Under the pieces are notes generated by a model, which searched no databases, had not been told where the DNA came from, and saw only the letters and a program-made list of their open reading frames with translations. A stretch of 64,000 nucleotides of DNA from an uncultured Prevotellaceae bacterium (GTDB lineage Bacteria > Bacteroidota > Bacteroidia > Bacteroidales > Bacteroidaceae), in the NCBI GenBank assembly GCA_902781315.1, contig CACZIT010000009.1, positions 16,247-80,246 of the forward strand, written 5' to 3'. This document shows positions 1-7,725 of this stretch, in pieces (the stretch's first letter is position 1; every line of letters begins with the position of its first letter). The position numbers and the translations under genes are program-made.

Positions 1-92
1 GTCACTGTGCCTACAATTCCTGAGAATTGGGCAAAGGCAGTTGCCGACACCCACAGTGCCAACAACAGAGATAGTAACCTTGCTTTTTTCAT
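1..92 (-). CDS. Exported protein, N-terminal fragment (cut by window edge)
   Basis: Only the first 30 residues are in the window. They form a clear signal peptide: MKK-A-R, then a leucine-rich core, ending AFA-Q, a likely signal peptidase I site. The mature protein starts around QFSGIVGTV and runs off the edge. A promoter -7 box lies about 55 bases upstream. The product is secreted or periplasmic; the family cannot be told from this piece. Confidence 0.6.
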   Translation of the reverse strand, partial: MKKARLLSLLLALWVSATAFAQFSGIVGTV

Positions 93-145
93 ACTGTTTT
101 TGTTAATGATTTGTTTAAGTTTGATTGTTTTTTCGAATCTGTCGG

Positions 146-153
146 CAAAGATA
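146..153 (-). promoter_or_regulatory. Bacteroidota -7 promoter box
   Basis: On the minus strand this reads TATCTTTG, matching the TAnnTTTG -7 box of the primary Bacteroidota sigma factor. It faces the exported protein at the window edge. Confidence 0.55.
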
Positions 154-206
154 TAATAAAAAACGCGTACGTCAACACGCGTATAGATAAAAAGTGGATA
201 ATATAA

Positions 207-242
207 AAACTGGTAATCAGCTATCCTACTGATTACCAGTTT
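207..242 (-). terminator. Hairpin terminator after the MFS gene
   Basis: A 14-bp perfect stem (AAACTGGTAATCAG and its complement) with an 8-base loop. On the minus strand it is followed by a T-rich tract, so it suits termination of the permease gene that ends at 359. Confidence 0.65.
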
Positions 243-358
243 GTTATGTTTTAGTCGTTTGTTTTAAAAAGTGGACGCAATAAATTGCTTTTATGTGCTA
301 AATGCCGCAATTATGAGCCGACTCTATACGCAAAACACTAAATTCTAAACCTAAAAAA

Positions 359-1552
359 TCAAGCGCCTTTGTTCATCAGTCCGAAGCCATAAAGAGCTAC
401 TACGATGTAGCCGACGAGCGGGATGATGAATGGCACCACGAGGTTGGTGGCATCGGCCACGAGTCCCATCAGCAGGAAGCCGCAACCACCCACTGGCGTC
501 ATCATCAGCACCGACGAGGCACTCTTCGTGAGCGAACCCAGTTCGCGCACGGCCAGCGAGAATATCGTCGGGAACATGATAGCCTCGAAGGCATAGTTGG
601 CCACGAGCGCATAGAGCGACAGCCGTCCCAGGTCCATCAGCACCAGCATCATGCACACCACCGTGCCGCAGCCGCAGAGGAACAGCATCTTCTCGGCAGG
701 GATTTTCGTCATGATCCATGAGCCTACGAATCGGCCCACCATGAAGAAGGCCAGCGCGCAGGTGAGCACTACCGACGCTGTGCGGTCGGTCATCCAGCCC
801 TGTCCGGTGGTGAAGTTGATGAAATAGCTGTTGATGGAGATTTCGGCAATCTCGTAGGCCAGCAGCGCCAGCAAACCGTAGACGAAGTACTTGTGCTTCC
901 AGATCTTCAGCAGCGGTTCGCGGCCGTATTTGGCTTTCTCGGCAAGTCCGTCATCGTGCTTAATCTCGGGCAGTTTCACTTTTGCAAAGACAACGGCAAT
1001 GATGAGTACCAGCACGCCCAGCACGGCGTAGGGAATAGCTACATTGCTGCCTTCGCCGCTAAAGAGAAACTGGCCGACGGCAAAAGTGGCGAAGAGTGAT
1101 CCCAGACCGTTGAACGACTGTGAGAAGTTCAGTCGGCTGGTGGCCGTCTCCTTTGGTCCAAGCTCTGTCACGTAGGGGTTGGCGGCCGTCTCCAGGAAGG
1201 TCAGGCCGCAGCCGATGATGAACAATGCCCCGAGGAAGGCATGGAACGTGCCGGCCTCGGCTCCGGGTATGAACAACAGGGCTCCCATGCCGAACAGCAG
1301 CAGGCCGAACACCACGCCGCGCCGATAGCCGAAGCGGTTGATGAACAGGCCGGCCGGGATAGCCAGCAGGAAGTAGCCCAGATAGGTCGTCACCTGGATA
1401 AGCGACGACTGGGTGATGGAGATGTGCAGCTCGTTCTGGAAGTGCTTGTTCAGCACGTCGAGAATGGCGCGCGAGAATCCCCATAAAAAAAACAATGTGG
1501 TGATCAGAATGAACGGCACCACATATTCCTTTGTTGTAAGTTTTGCTTTCAT
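359..1552 (-). CDS. Sugar MFS permease, FucP-type (fucose:H+ symporter family)
   Basis: 397 residues, the usual length for the FHS branch of the major facilitator superfamily, with about 12 hydrophobic segments. Hallmarks seen are the first helix LWGFSRAILDVLNKHFQ with an acidic residue at D32, and LETAANPYVTELG around residues 120-131. E. coli FucP has proton-coupling D46 and E135 in the equivalent places. It should import a hexose or deoxyhexose across the inner membrane with protons; the exact sugar cannot be told. It is monocistronic or the end of a unit with the aquaporin gene, and is followed by a strong hairpin. Confidence 0.88.
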   Translation of the reverse strand: MKAKLTTKEYVVPFILITTLFFLWGFSRAILDVLNKHFQNELHISITQSSLIQVTTYLGYFLLAIPAGLFINRFGYRRGVVFGLLLFGMGALLFIPGAEAGTFHAFLGALFIIGCGLTFLETAANPYVTELGPKETATSRLNFSQSFNGLGSLFATFAVGQFLFSGEGSNVAIPYAVLGVLVLIIAVVFAKVKLPEIKHDDGLAEKAKYGREPLLKIWKHKYFVYGLLALLAYEIAEISINSYFINFTTGQGWMTDRTASVVLTCALAFFMVGRFVGSWIMTKIPAEKMLFLCGCGTVVCMMLVLMDLGRLSLYALVANYAFEAIMFPTIFSLAVRELGSLTKSASSVLMMTPVGGCGFLLMGLVADATNLVVPFIIPLVGYIVVALYGFGLMNKGA

Positions 1553-1667
1553 GCTTTGATGAGTTCAAGAAGTTGAAGGAGTTGCAAGGAGTTCAAGACG
1601 TATGTCTCAATTCAGCGAGTGACAAAACATTTTGTCCTGAACTTCTTGCACTTCCTTTTCCATTCTA

Positions 1668-1709
1668 CACCCCTCCCTGCTGGGGAGGGGCTAGGGGGTG
1701 GGGCTCCCC
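1668..1709. repeat. G-run/C-run intergenic repeat
   Basis: A CCCTCCCTGC/GGGGAGGGG inverted repeat followed by further G-runs, between the aquaporin stop and the permease. Similar blocks of five or more G facing C occur at about 5029-5052, 5090-5100 and 5181-5211. Just before it (about 1560-1600) are short GAGTTCAAG-like direct repeats. It may form a hairpin. Confidence 0.4.
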
Positions 1710-2381
1710 TTACTCAGCGGGCTTGATGCACTTCCAGATGCAGGCTGCCAGCGCACCACCTACGAGCGGACCAACGATGAATACCCAGAGGTCGGCCAGA
1801 GCCTGGCCACCTTCAAACAGGGCGGGACCGATGGAACGGGCGGGGTTCACGCTCGTGCCGGTGAAGTGGATGCCGACAAGGTGAATCAGAATGAGCGACA
1901 GACCGATGGCCAGGCCAGCGAAGTTGTTGGTGGCGCCGTTGGTCTTCGACGTAGCACCGAGCACGACGAGCACAAACAGGCAGGTGAGCACAATCTCGAC
2001 GATGAGGCCGTTGGCTGCACCGTAGGCGCAGGTGTTGGCACCCGTGGCGGTCGTGATGACAGCACTTGGATCGGTGGCAACGATACCTGCCAGCACGGCA
2101 GCAGCTACAATGGCACCAATTACTTGGAAGATGATATACATACCGCAGTCCTTAGCGTCGATGCCACCGTTCAGGTAGACACCCAGCGTGATAGCGGGGT
2201 TGATGTGGCAACCCGAAATGCCGCCGATGGTGTAAGCCATAGCCACGACAGCCAGACCGAAGGCAATGGCTGTGCCGACAATCGATGCAGTGTCTGCACC
2301 ACAACCCAGGGCAACAGCTGCGCCGCAGCCCAAGAACGTAAGCACGAATGTGCCAACCATTTCTGCTAAATACTTTTTCAT
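1710..2381 (-). CDS. aqpZ: Aquaporin Z-type water channel
   Basis: 223 residues with six membrane helices and both NPA half-helices: NPA at 61-63 (GCHINPAITLG) and NPAR at 179-182 (TSVNPARSIGP). The selectivity-filter positions read F41, H167, T176 and R182. They have the same relative spacing as F43/H174/T183/R189 of E. coli AqpZ, which marks a water-selective channel rather than a glycerol facilitator. The protein belongs in the inner membrane and handles osmotic water flow. It is divergent from obg with about 175 bases between the two starts. Confidence 0.92.
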   Translation of the reverse strand: MKKYLAEMVGTFVLTFLGCGAAVALGCGADTASIVGTAIAFGLAVVAMAYTIGGISGCHINPAITLGVYLNGGIDAKDCGMYIIFQVIGAIVAAAVLAGIVATDPSAVITTATGANTCAYGAANGLIVEIVLTCLFVLVVLGATSKTNGATNNFAGLAIGLSLILIHLVGIHFTGTSVNPARSIGPALFEGGQALADLWVFIVGPLVGGALAACIWKCIKPAE

Positions 2382-2528
2382 AAGCGTTTTGTTTTAAGTT
2401 GTTAATGTAAAAATAAATTTTATGTTTAAATTTAAAAACAATACGTTCGATTTTTACTTTTTTATTACAAACGCACCGCAAAAATAATTAATTAAATTGA
2501 AATATGCAAATTTTTCCTCATTTTTTCG

Positions 2529-2536
2529 TACCTTTG
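2529..2536 (+). promoter_or_regulatory. -7 promoter box of obg
   Basis: TACCTTTG, 20 bases before the obg ATG, fits the TAnnTTTG consensus. The only TTG upstream is about 29 bases away, so the -33 box is weak. Confidence 0.6.
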
Positions 2537-2556
2537 TGGCCTAAAACAATCTCGAC

Positions 2557-3720
2557 ATGGCAGAATCGAATTTCGTTGATTACGTAAAAATACTGTGCCG
2601 CTCGGGCAAGGGCGGTCGAGGATCGATGCACCTGAAGCATCTGAAGTACAATTACAACGGCGGTCCCGACGGCGGCGACGGCGGTCGGGGCGGCAACATC
2701 ATCCTGCGTGGCAACCACAACTACTGGACGCTGCTCCACCTGCGCTTTCAGCGCCACATCTTTGCTGAGCATGGTGGCAATGGTGGCGCCGACAAATGCC
2801 ACGGCACTGACGGCAAGGATATCTATATCGATGTACCGCCGGGCACAGTGGTCTATAATGCCGAGACAGGTAAGTTCGTCTGCGACGTCAGCTACGACGG
2901 TCAGGAGGTCATCCTGCTGAAGGGCGGACGCGGCGGACTGGGCAACTTCCAGTTCCGTACCGCCACCAACCAGGCACCACGTTTTGCCCAGCCCGGCGAA
3001 CCCATGCAGGAGATGACCATCATCCTCGAGCTGAAGCTTCTCGCCGACGTCGGTCTGGTGGGATTCCCCAATGCCGGCAAGTCGACGTTGGTGTCATCGC
3101 TGTCGAACGCCAGGCCGAAGATTGCCAACTACCCCTTCACGACCATGGAACCTTCGCTGGGCATCGTGGCCTACCGCGACAACAAGTCGTTTGTCATGGC
3201 CGACATCCCTGGCATCATCGAGGGTGCCAGCGAAGGCAAAGGCCTCGGGCTACGCTTCCTGCGCCACATCGAGCGCAACTCGCTGCTGCTATTCATGGTG
3301 CCGGGCGACACCGACGACATCCGCCGCGAATATGAGGTCCTGCTCAACGAGTTGCGACAGTTTAACCCCGAGATGCTGTCGAAGCACCGTGTGCTGGCCG
3401 TAACGAAGTGTGACCTGCTCGACGAGGAACTCATCGACATGCTGCGCCCGTCGCTGCCTGACGATCTGCCCGTAGTTTTCATCTCGGCAGTCACCGGCAT
3501 GGGACTCGATGAACTGAAGGACGTGCTCTGGCGCGAACTGAATTCAGAGTCCAACAAACTGGAAGTCATCACCTCTACCGATACCCTCATCCATCGCGAC
3601 AAGGACATGAGCCGCTTTGCCAAGGAACTCGTGGCCGAAGGCGAGGACGAAGATATTGAATATCTAGACGCCGACGATATTGAAGACATTGAAGATTTTG
3701 AGTATGATGAAGAAGCATAA
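2557..3720 (+). CDS. obg: Obg/CgtA ribosome-associated GTPase
   Basis: 387 residues. The glycine-rich Obg fold comes first (about 1-160, with GGDGGRGGN and RGGLGNF). It is followed by a P-loop GTPase domain with G1 GFPNAGKST at about 169-177, switch [12 protein letters not shown]3 DIPGII, G4-like TKCD and G5 ISA. The C-terminal tail is very acidic ([15 protein letters not shown]). Obg acts in 50S subunit maturation and growth control. The start follows a canonical promoter. The last codons overlap the start of the next gene, so the two are probably translationally coupled. Confidence 0.95.
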   Translation: MAESNFVDYVKILCRSGKGGRGSMHLKHLKYNYNGGPDGGDGGRGGNIILRGNHNYWTLLHLRFQRHIFAEHGGNGGADKCHGTDGKDIYIDVPPGTVVYNAETGKFVCDVSYDGQEVILLKGGRGGLGNFQFRTATNQAPRFAQPGEPMQEMTIILELKLLADVGLVGFPNAGKSTLVSSLSNARPKIANYPFTTMEPSLGIVAYRDNKSFVMADIPGIIEGASEGKGLGLRFLRHIERNSLLLFMVPGDTDDIRREYEVLLNELRQFNPEMLSKHRVLAVTKCDLLDEELIDMLRPSLPDDLPVVFISAVTGMGLDELKDVLWRELNSESNKLEVITSTDTLIHRDKDMSRFAKELVAEGEDEDIEYLDADDIEDIEDFEYDEEA

Positions 3721-4825
3721 GGTGGCAGCCCTGTTGCTGTGTTGTTTCGCAACAGTGGCCAGCGCACAGAGCATCCACGAGTTCACACCCGCCGAACAGC
3801 AGTCTATCAGCGTGCCCACCCCCGGACTCTTCGAGCGCAGCGATGCCTTCAGTATCGACTTCAACGACGTGCCCGCCGACGAATATTCCTTCCCCTTGCC
3901 AGTCGGCAAGGCTGAGCTTGTCAACAACAATTCCGAACTCGAGATCAGCACCACGAAGGGCGACGCCGTGAAGGCCATGTTCCCCGGCGTGGTGCGACTG
4001 TCGAAACACAATGCACCCTTCGGTAACGTCATCGTCATACGCCACGACAACGGGCTGGAGACCGTCTACGGCTACAACGCCCAGAACCTCGTGCGCGTCG
4101 GCGACAAGGTGAAGGCCGGCCAGACCATCGCCATCGTCGGTGGCGAGGGTCTGAGGACGTTTTGCAACTTCGCCATCATGGTGAATGGACGCCGCATCAA
4201 CCCTGCCATCTTGCTCGAGGTGAACGGTCATAAGCTGCACAAGCAGACCATCACCTTCCGCCGCAGCGGCAAGCGCATCGAGGTGAAGACCCGCCGCGTG
4301 CGCGACAATATGACCGACTTCAACGCCGACCCCTTTGCCAACGGCACGACCATCAAATGGAATCTGGCCGACATGAAACCCTCACAGTGGAGCTATCCGC
4401 TGCCCGGTGCCCACGTCATCAGTCCCTATGGCAACCGCCGCGGCAGCCACAGCCACTCGGGTGTCGACATCAAGACTAAGGCCAACGACAACGTGCGAGC
4501 AGCCTTCGATGGTGAAGTCATCGAGTCGGCCTACAGCGGCGGCTACGGCAACTGCATCCGCATCCGTCATGGCAACGGCCTCGTCACCCTCTATGGTCAC
4601 CAGTCGAAGAACCTCGTGAAGGTGGGGCAACGTGTGAAGGCCGGCCAGATCATCGGCCTCGCTGGTCGCACAGGCCGCGCCACCACCGAGCACGTACACT
4701 TCGAAATCTTCTTCTGTGGTCGTCGCTACAATCCCAACATCCTCTTCAACCACGACACCAACAAATTGCAAAACGCCACGCTCACCATCCAGAAGAATGG
4801 TAGCGTGACGTCGCGAAAGAATTAA
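3704..4825 (+). CDS. M23 (LytM) metallopeptidase with duplicated domain, first copy degenerate
   Basis: 373 residues from the ATG at 3704 (3707 is equally possible); this start sits inside the obg stop region and gives a clean signal peptide ending VASA-Q. Two LytM-like domains follow. The one at about 228-346 keeps the zinc ligands H251 and D255 (HSHSGVD), H330 and H332 (EHVHFE), and the catalytic YGH. The one at about 60-172 has the same fold signature ([28 protein letters not shown]) but lacks the H-xxx-D and HxH ligands and has YGY for YGH. The active half should cut peptidoglycan cross-bridges in the periplasm; the inactive half may bind the wall or a partner. Coupled to obg. Confidence 0.85.
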   Translation: MMKKHKVAALLLCCFATVASAQSIHEFTPAEQQSISVPTPGLFERSDAFSIDFNDVPADEYSFPLPVGKAELVNNNSELEISTTKGDAVKAMFPGVVRLSKHNAPFGNVIVIRHDNGLETVYGYNAQNLVRVGDKVKAGQTIAIVGGEGLRTFCNFAIMVNGRRINPAILLEVNGHKLHKQTITFRRSGKRIEVKTRRVRDNMTDFNADPFANGTTIKWNLADMKPSQWSYPLPGAHVISPYGNRRGSHSHSGVDIKTKANDNVRAAFDGEVIESAYSGGYGNCIRIRHGNGLVTLYGHQSKNLVKVGQRVKAGQIIGLAGRTGRATTEHVHFEIFFCGRRYNPNILFNHDTNKLQNATLTIQKNGSVTSRKN

Positions 4826-4838
4826 AAAATCATCCCTA

Positions 4839-5129
4839 TCACTTCTTGTGCCTGTTGGCTCGCTGCTCGCGGTACTTGGCCTTCTGGCGGGCCGAGCCGG
4901 AGCCGTGGGCACCGGTGATGTAGCCTTTCTTCTTGGCCTTGGTCTTCACCTTGCCGTCGTCGGCCTTCTTCTTTCCGCCGCCTCGGCCGAAAGAAATGCC
5001 GTTCTCGAGTATGCTCTGGAATTCGTCATTGCCCCCTAAAGTAGGGGGTTCTTTCTCCGCTTCGCTATGAAAGCGTCCCTGCAGGCCGAGCGGGGGGTCT
5101 TGACGACCCTCTGATTTATTGTTCGTCAT
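4839..5129 (-). CDS. Small basic protein of unknown function
   Basis: 96 residues. The C-terminal half is strongly basic (KKKADDGKVKTKAKKKGY... ending YREQRANRHKK), which suggests nucleic acid or ribosome contact. I do not recognise a family. The N-terminal part (about residues 10-34) is encoded by a G-run/C-run stretch like the intergenic repeats nearby, so that part may be a repeat insertion in the frame. It lies convergent to the M23 gene (13 bases apart) and downstream of the AICAR transformylase on the same strand. A shorter product starting further in is possible only with a non-ATG start. Confidence 0.5.
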   Translation of the reverse strand: MTNNKSEGRQDPPLGLQGRFHSEAEKEPPTLGGNDEFQSILENGISFGRGGGKKKADDGKVKTKAKKKGYITGAHGSGSARQKAKYREQRANRHKK

Positions 5130-5215
5130 ATTGTTAGTTGATAGTTACACGGGGACTATGGGGGCCAAAAGAGGTGATAATGAGACCCCCAACCTCCTAT
5201 TTTAGGGGGCATATA

Positions 5216-6400
5216 TCAATGGTGGAACAGTCGCACGCCGGTGAAGGCCATGGTGATGCCGTATTTGTCGCAGGTCATGATGACGTGGTCGTCGCGCACG
5301 GAGCCTCCGGCCTGAGCGATGAACTCCACACCACTCTTGTGGGCGCGCTCTATGTTGTCGCCGAAGGGGAAGAAGGCGTCGCTGCCCAGTGAGACGCGGG
5401 TGTTCTGAGCCACCCATGCTGCCTTCTCCTCGCGGGTGAGGGGCTCGGGGCGTTCCTTAAAGAACTGCTGCCAGAGTCCGTCGGCCAACACGTCGTCGTG
5501 GTCGTCGGAGATGTAGATGTCGATGGTGTTGTCGCGGTCGGCGCGGCGAATGCCGTCTACGAAAGGCAGGCCCATCACCTTCGGATGCTGGCGAAGCCAC
5601 CAGATGTCGGCTTTCTGTCCGGCCAGTCGCGTGCAGTGGATGCGGCTCTGCTGTCCGGCCCCGATGCCGATGGCCTGGCCGTCCTTCACGTAGCAGACGC
5701 TGTTCGACTGTGTGTACTTCAGCGTGATGAGCGCTATCATCAGGTCGCGGCGGGCATCGTCGGGGAATGTCTTCTGCTGCGTGGGAATGTTCTCAAACAA
5801 AGCCGGGTCGTCGAGGCGAATCTCGTTGCGGCCTTGCTCGAAGGTGATGCCGAACACCTGCTTGTGCTCGATGGGAGCGGGGCGATACTGCGGGTCGATG
5901 CGAATCACGTTGTACGTTCCCTTGCGCTTGGCGCGCAGAATCTCCAGTGCCTCGTCGGTGAAGTCGGGTGCAATGATGCCGTCGCTCACTTCGCGCTTGA
6001 TGATGAGGGCTGTCGTCTTGTCGCAGGTGTCGCTCAGCGCGATGAAGTCGCCATACGACGACATGCGGTCGGCTCCGCGGGCACGGGCGTAGGCACAGGC
6101 CACAGGCGAAGCGTCGAGCCCGGGGATGTCGTCGACGAAGTAAATCTTCTTCAGCGTGTCCGACAGCGGCAGCCCCACGGCGGCACCTGCCGGCGACACG
6201 TGCTTGAACGATGCTGCGGCGGCCAGCCCTGTGGCCTGCTTCAGCTCGCGCACCAGCTGCCAGGCGTTCAGGGCGTCGAGGAAGTTGATGTAGCCGGGAC
6301 GGCCTGAGAGCACTTCGATGGGTAACTCGCCTTCGTCCATGAAGATGCGCGAAGGCTTTTGGTTAGGATTACATCCGTACTTGAGTTCCAGTTCTTTCAT
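5216..6400 (-). CDS. Stand-alone AICAR transformylase (C-terminal half of PurH)
   Basis: 394 residues that correspond only to the AICAR formyltransferase domain of bifunctional PurH. It starts LELKYGCNPNQKP, where PurH has LRYGENPHQ at the domain border. It keeps the catalytic K-H pair in SFKHVSPAGAAVG, plus GIGAGQQSRIH and SLGSDAFFPFGDNI. The reaction transfers a formyl group from 10-formyl-THF to AICAR, the penultimate step of purine synthesis. The IMP cyclohydrolase half is a separate gene at 28068-28670. The ATG overlaps the esterase stop (ATGA), so the two are translationally coupled. Confidence 0.88.
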   Translation of the reverse strand: MKELELKYGCNPNQKPSRIFMDEGELPIEVLSGRPGYINFLDALNAWQLVRELKQATGLAAAASFKHVSPAGAAVGLPLSDTLKKIYFVDDIPGLDASPVACAYARARGADRMSSYGDFIALSDTCDKTTALIIKREVSDGIIAPDFTDEALEILRAKRKGTYNVIRIDPQYRPAPIEHKQVFGITFEQGRNEIRLDDPALFENIPTQQKTFPDDARRDLMIALITLKYTQSNSVCYVKDGQAIGIGAGQQSRIHCTRLAGQKADIWWLRQHPKVMGLPFVDGIRRADRDNTIDIYISDDHDDVLADGLWQQFFKERPEPLTREEKAAWVAQNTRVSLGSDAFFPFGDNIERAHKSGVEFIAQAGGSVRDDHVIMTCDKYGITMAFTGVRLFHH

Positions 6401-7548
6401 ATTGTTGCTTTGTAGTTTTCGCTGATGATGATTTTTACTTTTGCCGGGAAGCAGTAGCTCAGGTCGCCTCGCTCGCTGAGGCTCTGGCGCATGTTTTCGC
6501 GGGTGCGCTGTAGCTTGCCACGGAAGAGCGTGCGGCCCTGATAGCTCACGGTGACGGGGCGGTCGAGGTCGACGAGCTCATCGCAGAGCCAGAGCGTCAG
6601 CTGTGAGTAGGTGCACTCGCTGATTTCTATCCTATTGTCCTCGCAAGTCAGCCTGACACGCTGGCCCCGCTTCAGTTCGCTTGCGGGAGCCTGTAGCCAG
6701 TAGAAGCTTGGGCGCAGTACTTCCTCTTGCTGCCACACGATTTTGCGTGGGTAGGGATTGCGCTTGTATTTCGCCATCCAAGGCACAGCCACGGTGTCGG
6801 CACGCATCATCCAGTGGCCCATGCCCTCCATGATGTGCGTCTCGTGGATGTAGCCCTCAGGGTCGGCCTGCTGCAGCGAATCCATCTCGAGGCCGCGCTC
6901 GCGGTCGAGCTTGTTGCGGTCGTAGGCAGCGTCGTCGCCGCCACACCATATCATGAACGGCGTGTTGCGCAGGTTCAGCAACGACACGTCGCCGGGATGG
7001 CCCGCCATCATCGATGCCGCTGCCCAGCGGTCGGCCATGCGCGGGGCCATGCGCCACACACCGTCGCCACCGGCCGAATAGCCCATGATGTACACCTTAT
7101 CGGGGTTCACGTCAAGATAGGCCACGCACATCTGGATGAGCTGTTCGTAGAGTCCGTCGAGGGCCTGCTTGCACCACATGTCCCAATCATTATAGGGAGC
7201 GCGCGGAGCCACGTAGACACCCTCGGCAGGGCGATAGAGGCGCTTCTGGTTGTCCCACTGCTGGTCGTTCATGAGCGGATGGGTGTTGCCGCCGCCGTGC
7301 AGCGATATCCACAGGCTGCGTCCGTCGGCAGGTTTCTCGCCGTATTTCCAGAGCCAGATGGGCATGGCGAGACTGTTGATTTCAGCCTTGGAGTCTTGCC
7401 ACAGCTGTTGGTACTGCTGCCGTTTGGCGGTTTTCCATTCCTCGGCCAACTGCTGCCTACAGGCTTCAGCCTCAGCCTTCGACATCGACTGTGCTCCTGC
7501 CGCCAGCGTCAGCAGCGAAGCAGCGAAAAGAATCATCAGTTTTTTCAT
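6397..7548 (-). CDS. Secreted alpha/beta-hydrolase (esterase/peptidase-like)
   Basis: 383 residues with a signal peptide ending AAGA-Q. The hydrolase core includes an oxyanion-type LHGGGN, the nucleophile elbow GYSAGG (Ser), an acidic region CGGDDAAYD and the histidine in GMGHWM. The order S-D-H fits the catalytic triad of the poly(3-hydroxybutyrate) depolymerase/LpqC-like and prolyl oligopeptidase-like esterases. After about residue 285 there is a beta-rich tail. The substrate is unknown; a carbohydrate ester is plausible for a secreted Prevotella enzyme. It shares an ATGA junction with the AICAR transformylase, an odd partner for a secreted enzyme. Confidence 0.75.
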   Translation of the reverse strand: MKKLMILFAASLLTLAAGAQSMSKAEAEACRQQLAEEWKTAKRQQYQQLWQDSKAEINSLAMPIWLWKYGEKPADGRSLWISLHGGGNTHPLMNDQQWDNQKRLYRPAEGVYVAPRAPYNDWDMWCKQALDGLYEQLIQMCVAYLDVNPDKVYIMGYSAGGDGVWRMAPRMADRWAAASMMAGHPGDVSLLNLRNTPFMIWCGGDDAAYDRNKLDRERGLEMDSLQQADPEGYIHETHIMEGMGHWMMRADTVAVPWMAKYKRNPYPRKIVWQQEEVLRPSFYWLQAPASELKRGQRVRLTCEDNRIEISECTYSQLTLWLCDELVDLDRPVTVSYQGRTLFRGKLQRTRENMRQSLSERGDLSYCFPAKVKIIISENYKATI

Positions 7549-7556
7549 ATCTGCTG

Positions 7557-7564
7557 CAAAGATA
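7557..7564 (-). promoter_or_regulatory. -7 promoter box of the esterase gene
   Basis: TATCTTTG on the minus strand, 8 bases before the ATG. A 7-bp tandem repeat lies just upstream and covers the -33 area. Confidence 0.6.
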
Positions 7565-7570
7565 CAAAGA

Positions 7571-7605
7571 AAAGTTCAAAGTTCAAAGTTCAAGGTTCAA
7601 AAGTT
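7571..7605. repeat. 7-bp tandem repeat (AAGTTCA)n
   Basis: About four to five copies of AAGTTCA, with one variant AAGGTTC, immediately upstream of the esterase promoter. On the minus strand they read TGAACTT, and slipped copies could shift -33 to -7 spacing. Confidence 0.6.
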
Positions 7606-7644
7606 ATAGGCGGGAGGTTAAAAAACTGATGTCATACAGATGGG

Positions 7645-7725
7645 AAACGTGCCATAGGTACGTAATAAGAATAGCCGGCCGTTAAAACGACTGGCTATCA
7701 TTATCGCGTACCTAAAGGCACGTTT
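7645..7725 (-). terminator. Long interrupted hairpin after the 1022-residue surface protein
   Basis: AAACGTGCC..TAGGTACG pairs with CGTACCTA..GGCACGTTT, and an inner AATAGCC pairs with GGCTAT. It begins exactly at the stop codon of the minus-strand gene. It probably ends or stabilises that transcript; its length is more than a simple terminator needs. Confidence 0.55.

Noticed and set aside
1668-1709. An insertion-sequence end.
   Set aside because: No transposase or matching terminal repeat is found near it; it looks like a scattered G-run hairpin.
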